Below are positions 6,075-10,053 of a DNA stretch of 10,053 nucleotides, in pieces; position 1 is the stretch's first letter; each line of letters opens with the position of its first letter. This DNA comes from Treponema sp. (GTDB lineage: Bacteria > Spirochaetota > Spirochaetia > Treponematales > Breznakiellaceae), in the NCBI GenBank assembly GCA_031257595.1, contig JAIROH010000142.1:1-10053 (forward strand), in the 5' to 3' direction. The notes under the pieces are model-generated. The model searched no databases. It was not told the DNA's origin and was given only the letters and a program-made list of their open reading frames with translations. Made by a program: the position numbers and the translations under genes.

Positions 6075-7217
6075 GTGAGTATTTTCTGGAATAAAAGAAC
6101 TTCCGGCCTTTCTCCCTATATACCCGGCGAACAGCCGAAAGACCGGAAGTTTATCAAACTCAATACCAACGAGAATCCCTATCCGCCTTCACCGAGGGTT
6201 GTCGAGGCGATCCTTTCCCAGATGAACGGTGACGGAGAGAGCCTTCGCCTGTACCCGGATCCGCTGTGTTCGGATTTTCGGGAAGCTGTAGCCGCCGCCT
6301 ACGGCGTAAAAAAGGAACAGGTTTTTCCCGGCAACGGCTCGGACGAGGTGCTGGCTTTTGTTTTCGGCGCTTTTTTTGAAAGCGGCGAAGCGGATTCACC
6401 CGAAAAAGCCGTACTTTTTCCGGATATCACCTACAGTTTTTATCCTGTCTATGCGCGGCTCTGGAACATACCGTACCGCGATGTAGCGTTGACCGAAACA
6501 TTTTCAATCCGCGTGGAAGACTACCTTGTTTTTTCAGGCGGGGTGATTCTTCCCAACCCAAACGCGCCTACAGGCAGGGCGCTGTCCTTTGGGGAAAGTC
6601 CGCATAAAGGGCTTCGGGCAATAGTCGAGTATCAGCTTGCGCGTAACAGGGTTGTCGTTGTTGACGAAGCCTACGCCGTTTTCGGCGCGGAATCGGCCGT
6701 ACCGTTTATCAACCGTTATCCCAACCTGTTAACGGTTCATACCCTTTCCAAGTCCGCGTCCCTGGCCGGACTCCGCGCGGGTTTCGCGATCGGCAGTGAG
6801 GAATTGATAGAGGGACTTTTCCGCGTGAGGAATTCCTTTAACTCGTATACGATGGACCGGCTTGCCCTGGCCGCCGCGACGGCTGCCGTTACGGACAAGG
6901 CTTATTACGACGGTATAAACAAAAAGATCATCGCCACAAGGGAGCGGACCGCGGCAGCCCTTGCGGCGATGGGTTTTGAGGTGATCCCCTCGAAGGCGAA
7001 TTTTCTTTTTATCAGATGGCCGGCCGCGGGGCTTTCACATTCCGCGTCAGGCGAAATATCGGGAGCGGGGCTTCTCGCGGCGCTCCGGGCACGTGGCATT
7101 CTGGTTCGTCACTTTAACACGCCGCGCGTCGCCGACTACCTCAGGGTAAGCGTCGGAACCGACGCGGACATGGACGCCTTTCTCAAAGCCCTCAAGGATA
7201 TTCTTGAACAGGATTAA
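6075..7217 (+). CDS. hisC: Histidinol-phosphate aminotransferase
   Basis: A PLP enzyme that converts imidazole acetol phosphate and glutamate to histidinol phosphate. It is 380 residues, of fold-type I. Visible motifs are KLNTNENPYPPSP (28-40), GNGSDEVLAF (86-95), NPNAPTG (161-167; Asn163), VVDEAYAVF (Asp197, Tyr200), the Schiff-base Lys226 in HTLSKSASLAGLRAG with Arg234, and the C-terminal RGILVRHF...YLRVSVGT (Arg345, Arg357). The Ser-Ala-Ser after the lysine replaces the more usual Ala-Tyr/Phe-Gly. Residues about 316-332 (PAAGLSHSASGEISGAG) form a slightly long loop. The GTG at 6075 is the only usable start, since an in-frame TAG lies at 6066-6068. hisD follows 11 nt later. Confidence 0.94.
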   Translation: MSIFWNKRTSGLSPYIPGEQPKDRKFIKLNTNENPYPPSPRVVEAILSQMNGDGESLRLYPDPLCSDFREAVAAAYGVKKEQVFPGNGSDEVLAFVFGAFFESGEADSPEKAVLFPDITYSFYPVYARLWNIPYRDVALTETFSIRVEDYLVFSGGVILPNPNAPTGRALSFGESPHKGLRAIVEYQLARNRVVVVDEAYAVFGAESAVPFINRYPNLLTVHTLSKSASLAGLRAGFAIGSEELIEGLFRVRNSFNSYTMDRLALAAATAAVTDKAYYDGINKKIIATRERTAAALAAMGFEVIPSKANFLFIRWPAAGLSHSASGEISGAGLLAALRARGILVRHFNTPRVADYLRVSVGTDADMDAFLKALKDILEQD

Positions 7218-7228
7218 ACAGGAGCAAT

Positions 7229-8677
7229 ATGCGGATCATCGGCGAAGAACAATTTGACTCATACTGGAAAAACCGCGCCGGAAACAGCGGAGATCCTTTC
7301 GTTGAAAACATCGTCAGGGACATTATCGCGGATCTGCGGAGCGAAGGGGACAGCGCGCTCCGCCGTTATACGGAACGTTTTGACAGGGTTTCGCTCCGGC
7401 AGTTTGAGGTTCCCTTTGAAAAAGCCCGGGCCGCCCGGGGAACACTTGTCAAAGAAGAACCGGAACTCGCTTCCGCGCTGGAACTTGCAGCCGCCCATAT
7501 CCGGCGTTTCGCCGATCTCCAGTGTTCCCAAATTACCGATTTTGAAACCGAAATGTCTCCCGGCCTCTTTACCGGCCAGCGGGTGATCCCCGTGGAACGC
7601 GCCGCAATCTATGTGCCGGGCGGCCGTTTTCCCCTGTTCTCTTCGGTGCTTATGGGGGTGATACCCGCTCTGGCCGCCGGCGTCGGCGAAGTTGTTCTTG
7701 CCTCCCCCCCTGTGGAAAACGGCGTCCCCGATAAACACATCCTGGCCGCCTTAGCCATTGCCGCTTCAGTTCCGCCCGCCGGCCCGCCCGAAACGGAAAA
7801 AATGCCGGGTTTTGACAAAACCCGGATTTCCGGTACTAGGAGTCTGTGGGGCTTTAGCCCAAATGATAAAGAAAATGCGCAATTTTGTGCATTTTCTACC
7901 TTGCAGGCTCCTATGCCGCGTATTTTCGCAATCGGCGGCGCCCAGGCAATCGCCGCCCTTGCCATCGGTACGGAAACGGTTCCGAAAGTTGACCTTATCG
8001 CCGGGCCGGGCAACAAATACGTGGCGGCGGCCAAACGGATGCTTTTCGGCGAGGTGGGAATCGATTTTGTGGCCGGCCCCACCGACGTGCTGGTCGTGTC
8101 GGACACGGATACGGACGCCGATCTTGCCGCCGCCGACATGCTGGCCCAGGCCGAGCATGACCCTGACGCCCGCGCCCGCGCCCTGGTTCCCTCCCAGGGC
8201 ATGGCGGAAAAAATCGCCGCCGCCCTGGAAACCCGTCTTGCCCGGCTGCCGGAACAGCCGGGCAGGATCGCCCGCGCTTCCCTGGATTCAGGCGGGCTTA
8301 TCGTCGTGTGCCGGTCGAAAGAATCGGCGATCCGTATCGCCAACGTCATCGCTCCGGAGCATCTGGAACTTCAGACAGAAAACACCGAAGCCTGGATTCC
8401 GTTTTTGAAAAACTACGGTTCTCTTTTTATAGGGAGCCTGTCGGCGGAAGTCCTGGGGGACTACAGCGCCGGTATTAACCATACCCTGCCGACTTCGGGA
8501 AACGCCCGCTTTTCAGGCGGCCTTTCGGTACGGCATTTCCTTAAAATCGTAACCACGCTGCGTTGTGCTCCGGGAGAGGGCTTTGAAAACGCCCGGAAAG
8601 CCGCGGAAATTATCGGAGGGGCCGAAGGACTTGCCGCCCACGCCCGGAGCGCGGCCGCCCGCCGGGAGCTTTCGTGA
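7229..8677 (+). CDS. hisD: Histidinol dehydrogenase with an in-frame ~47-residue insertion
   Basis: Catalyses the last two steps of histidine synthesis, oxidising histidinol to histidine with NAD and zinc. It is 482 residues, against about 430 for the family. The key residues are all present: zinc ligands Gln307 and His310 (QAEH), Asp411 (GDYSAGINH) and His471 (GLAAHARS), with the catalytic pair Glu377-His378 (APEHLEL). The NAD-domain motifs YVPGGRFPL and GGAQAIAALAIGTE are intact. The excess lies between ILAALAIAASVP (ends 182) and PRIFAIGGAQ (from 230), where relatives run on directly. The inserted residues have a low-complexity, unrelated look, and their DNA is strongly palindromic. AGGAG at 5-nt spacing supports the ATG. 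Activity is likely retained because the insertion sits in a loop. Confidence 0.95.
   Translation: MRIIGEEQFDSYWKNRAGNSGDPFVENIVRDIIADLRSEGDSALRRYTERFDRVSLRQFEVPFEKARAARGTLVKEEPELASALELAAAHIRRFADLQCSQITDFETEMSPGLFTGQRVIPVERAAIYVPGGRFPLFSSVLMGVIPALAAGVGEVVLASPPVENGVPDKHILAALAIAASVPPAGPPETEKMPGFDKTRISGTRSLWGFSPNDKENAQFCAFSTLQAPMPRIFAIGGAQAIAALAIGTETVPKVDLIAGPGNKYVAAAKRMLFGEVGIDFVAGPTDVLVVSDTDTDADLAAADMLAQAEHDPDARARALVPSQGMAEKIAAALETRLARLPEQPGRIARASLDSGGLIVVCRSKESAIRIANVIAPEHLELQTENTEAWIPFLKNYGSLFIGSLSAEVLGDYSAGINHTLPTSGNARFSGGLSVRHFLKIVTTLRCAPGEGFENARKAAEIIGGAEGLAAHARSAAARRELS
7775..7915 (+). repeat. Palindromic element inserted in frame in hisD
   Basis: About 141 nt (47 codons) with no counterpart in ordinary HisD. 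A first hairpin has a 9-bp perfect stem (7805-7813 with 7817-7825, loop gac), extended outward by AAAT/ATTT. Then a three-way junction occupies 7837-7913. Its closing stem is taggagtctg (7837-7846) with caggctccta (7904-7913), ten pairs with one G-U. Its first arm is gggctttagccc (7849-7860). Its second arm spans 7870-7897, with 13 consecutive pairs including one G-U. Boundaries are estimated from protein family knowledge to within a few codons. The GC content visibly drops in the second half compared with its surroundings. Confidence 0.75.
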
Positions 8678-9510
8678 AAATCGGGGCCGTCTCGGATCAC
8701 AGAACCAGGGAAGGGGGAGCGATAATATACCCCGTCTATTCCCGCCGTTCCCGAGGGCTTTCCGTGGGAATAAACCTGTTCCCCGATCGCAAACTCTGTT
8801 CCTTCGACTGTCCCTACTGCGAGGTCTTTCCGTTCAGGACGGACATTGTCTTTTCCGTCGATACGATGAAAACCGCCCTTTCTTCATGCCTGCGGGAGGC
8901 GGCGGAAAATGGCGAAACGGTAAAGGACATCTGTTTTTCCGGGAACGGCGAACCCACGCTGTCGCCCGAATTTCCCGAAGCCCTGGAAACGGCAAAGGCG
9001 CTGCGGGATGAGTTTAGCGCCGGGGCAAAGCTTGTGCTTATCACCAACGGGACGGGCCTTCTTGACGACAGGACCTTTTCCGTTCTTGCCGCCGCGGCCA
9101 AACGGGATTCCGGTCTCCATATCTGGCTTAAACTTGACGCCGGAACGGAAGCCTGGTACAGGGAAATAGACCGCTCCGATATTCCGTTTAAACGCCTTAC
9201 CGGGGCTTTTACAGCCTTTGCCGCCCAGGGATCGCCGTTTACCCTGCAAACCATGATTTGCAGGGTAAACGGCGTCCTTCCCCCGCCGGAGGAAGAGGCC
9301 GCCTGGCTTGATCTTGCCGCGGCCCTGGCGGACACCTCGGAAAAAGCCGGCGGCGGCATCCGTTCCGTGCAGATCTACGGCAAAGTCCGGCCCGCCCCGG
9401 AGGATCCCCTGACGGAGCCCGTCCCCCGCGAGACGCTGGACAGGCGGGCGGCCCTGTTGAACGAAACCCTGGAATGCGCGGGAATTGCCGCCCGCGCGGA
9501 AGTGTTTTAG
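8674..9510 (+). CDS. Radical SAM protein of the COG0731 type
   Basis: A 278-residue radical SAM enzyme with the [4Fe-4S] cluster motif C42-SFD-C46-PY-C49 (CxxxCxxC), preceded by SRRSRGLSVGINLFPDRKL. The SRR-G-SLG-V/I-L-P lead-in followed by CSFDC is typical of the COG0731 Fe-S oxidoreductase group, distantly related to the wybutosine enzyme TYW1. The glycine-rich strand FSGNGEPTLSP (88-98) and the KLVLITNGTGLL strand fit the radical SAM barrel. The substrate is unknown. The GTG start overlaps the hisD stop by four bases and is preceded by GGGAG at 5-nt spacing, so it is translated with hisD. A role in histidine metabolism is suggested only by position. The stop TAG is also the first triplet of repeat R2. 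Confidence 0.88.
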   Translation: MKIGAVSDHRTREGGAIIYPVYSRRSRGLSVGINLFPDRKLCSFDCPYCEVFPFRTDIVFSVDTMKTALSSCLREAAENGETVKDICFSGNGEPTLSPEFPEALETAKALRDEFSAGAKLVLITNGTGLLDDRTFSVLAAAAKRDSGLHIWLKLDAGTEAWYREIDRSDIPFKRLTGAFTAFAAQGSPFTLQTMICRVNGVLPPPEEEAAWLDLAAALADTSEKAGGGIRSVQIYGKVRPAPEDPLTEPVPRETLDRRAALLNETLECAGIAARAEVF

Positions 9511-9690
9511 TGTTCTGACAAAATCAAATGCCACAATGGGAGCAAAACCCACGTCGCTGTTTAGTGGAGCAGGCGCATACGCCCGTATTAGGAAACCGCC
9601 GGATGCCTTTGCGTTACCACGGGACGGCGGCAATCTGCCGTGACGGGCGTATGTGCATGTATCACCCCCGGCGATGTGAGTTTTGACGCT
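9508..9690 (+). repeat. Palindromic intergenic repeat, copy R2
   Basis: A diverged copy of the left-edge element, in the opposite orientation, beginning at the TAG of the radical SAM gene. The first ten bases (tagtgttctg) are identical to R1, and the 23-nt block at 9552-9574 differs at two positions. Stems are 9517-9523 with 9681-9687 (one mismatch), 9550-9557 with 9671-9678 (eight pairs, one G-T), and a 14-pair stem at 9573-9586 with 9643-9656. The interior loop sequence is unrelated to that of R1 and has no terminator-like hairpin with a T tract. The right-hand boundary is uncertain. Confidence 0.65.
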
Positions 9691-9744
9691 ATTTGCAATT
9701 TGTTTTTGCCAAAACTAATCAGAGGGTGTCAAGGTTTAGAAAAA

Positions 9745-9927
9745 TGAACCTCCCCGCCCTGAAGGGCGGGGTATCCTGTAAGCGTTGCATTGTTTACGAG
9801 GGTGAGTTCTGGAAGGAAATTATTAACCGTGGGGTCTTCTACCATTTTTTTGTTGGTGTTACCAATTCTAACCGCCCTGAAGCTCCCCCGCGAGCCAGTG
9901 AGCGGGTTCTTAGGTATCAGACCCCAC
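9745..9927 (-). ncRNA. Structured region resembling an IS200/IS605 right end / tnpB omega-RNA, without tnpB
   Basis: On the minus strand this stretch ends in a 9-bp perfect hairpin (9752-9771, ccccgccct/agggcgggg) followed directly by GAGGTTCA (9752-9745). That arrangement recalls, from memory, the guide-proximal end of tnpB-associated RNAs. Upstream, 9829-9837 pairs with 9919-9927 over 9 bp and, past a 2x2 internal loop, 9840-9843 pairs with 9913-9916. Inside are the hairpins 9853-9865 (ttggt-gtt-accaa) and 9887-9906 (cccgc...gcggg). No TnpB coding sequence precedes it within the window, so it would be an orphan or a remnant. The GC hairpin alone could also be a simple terminator. Confidence 0.35.
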
Positions 9928-9949
9928 TGCGAATGAAAAGATTCAACCA

Positions 9950-10017
9950 AAAAATGGTCAAATTGTTGAATTCTTCTCCGCTATCACCCGATACCCAATG
10001 ACAATTTGACCATTTTT
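9950..10017. repeat. 17-bp perfect inverted repeat with 34-nt spacer
   Basis: aaaaatggtcaaattgt (9950-9966) is the exact reverse complement of 10001-10017. The + strand ends in TTTTT and the minus strand in TTTTT as well, so an AT-rich bidirectional terminator is possible. It could equally be the end of a small mobile element. Past it, the minus strand holds only a short open frame from the window edge to a stop at 9958-9960 (31 codons), which I do not recognise. Confidence 0.6.
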
Positions 10018-10053
10018 ACCGTTACTCTCCCCTTTTAGCGGCAATTCAAAGTT

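Larger units (their letters stand above)
9511..10053. other. Gene-free right end
   Basis: There is no convincing protein gene in this 543-nt stretch. It holds repeat R2, a spacer of about 55 nt (9691-9744), the omega-RNA-like structured stretch, and the 17-bp inverted repeat. Open frames here (9693-10001 plus strand, 9729-9950 minus strand) run across the hairpins, lack good ribosome sites and resemble no family I know. Confidence 0.7.

Noticed and set aside
9508..9690. Riboswitch or other named RNA class for R2
   Set aside because: It lies downstream of a gene rather than before one, and I could match no known aptamer core; it is better described as a copy of the R1 repeat.
9729..9950. 73-codon minus-strand open frame at the right end as a small protein gene
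   Set aside because: It runs through the hairpins of the structured region and the GC hairpin, and has no convincing ribosome site; the RNA-like structure explains the sequence better.
9511..10053. CRISPR array
   Set aside because: No regularly spaced direct repeats; the repeated elements are inverted and structural.

Overview
The window looks like chromosome from a moderately GC-rich bacterium. My best guess is a spirochaete of the Treponema lineage, possibly of the free-living or insect-gut type. The reasons are a loose spirochaete-style lipobox on a small lipoprotein, a secreted formylglycine-enzyme-like protein, the alr/clpP and mnmE/hisC/hisD gene styles, and many in-frame insertions and palindromes. 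This assignment is an inference from protein character; no search was possible.

Layout. A leftward operon occupies 203-2769: alanine racemase (alr), an atypical ClpP, and an exported FGE/SUMF1-domain protein whose start overlaps the clpP stop. An 89-bp divergent promoter region separates it from a rightward set: a small lipoprotein, a PAP2-type membrane phosphatase, mnmE (tRNA-modification GTPase; ATGA overlap with the phosphatase), and then, after a 71-nt gap with its own promoter-like sequence, hisC, hisD and a radical SAM protein (GTGA overlap with hisD). alr, the PAP2 protein and the lipoprotein suggest cell-envelope work. mnmE is tRNA maturation, and hisC/hisD are two steps of histidine synthesis. 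The other his genes are not here.

The most interesting content lies between and inside the genes. (1) The two ends of the window carry divergent copies, in inverted orientation, of one roughly 180-200 nt imperfect palindrome. Each copy begins at the TAG stop codon of the gene before it. They share a block of 23 nt with two differences, and their stems show paired, compensatory base changes. (2) hisD holds an extra block of about 47 codons whose DNA folds into a hairpin plus a three-way-junction structure, in frame, in the manner of a palindromic element inserted into a protein gene. mnmE holds a smaller palindromic extra segment. (3) alr and hisC each have a -10 hexamer exactly 5 nt before the start codon and no ribosome-binding site, which suggests leaderless mRNAs. 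(4) The gene-free right end (9511-10053) carries, after the repeat, a strongly structured stretch ending in a GC hairpin followed by GAGGTTCA on the minus strand. This resembles the right end/omega-RNA of an IS200/IS605 tnpB element without a tnpB, followed by a 17-bp perfect inverted repeat.
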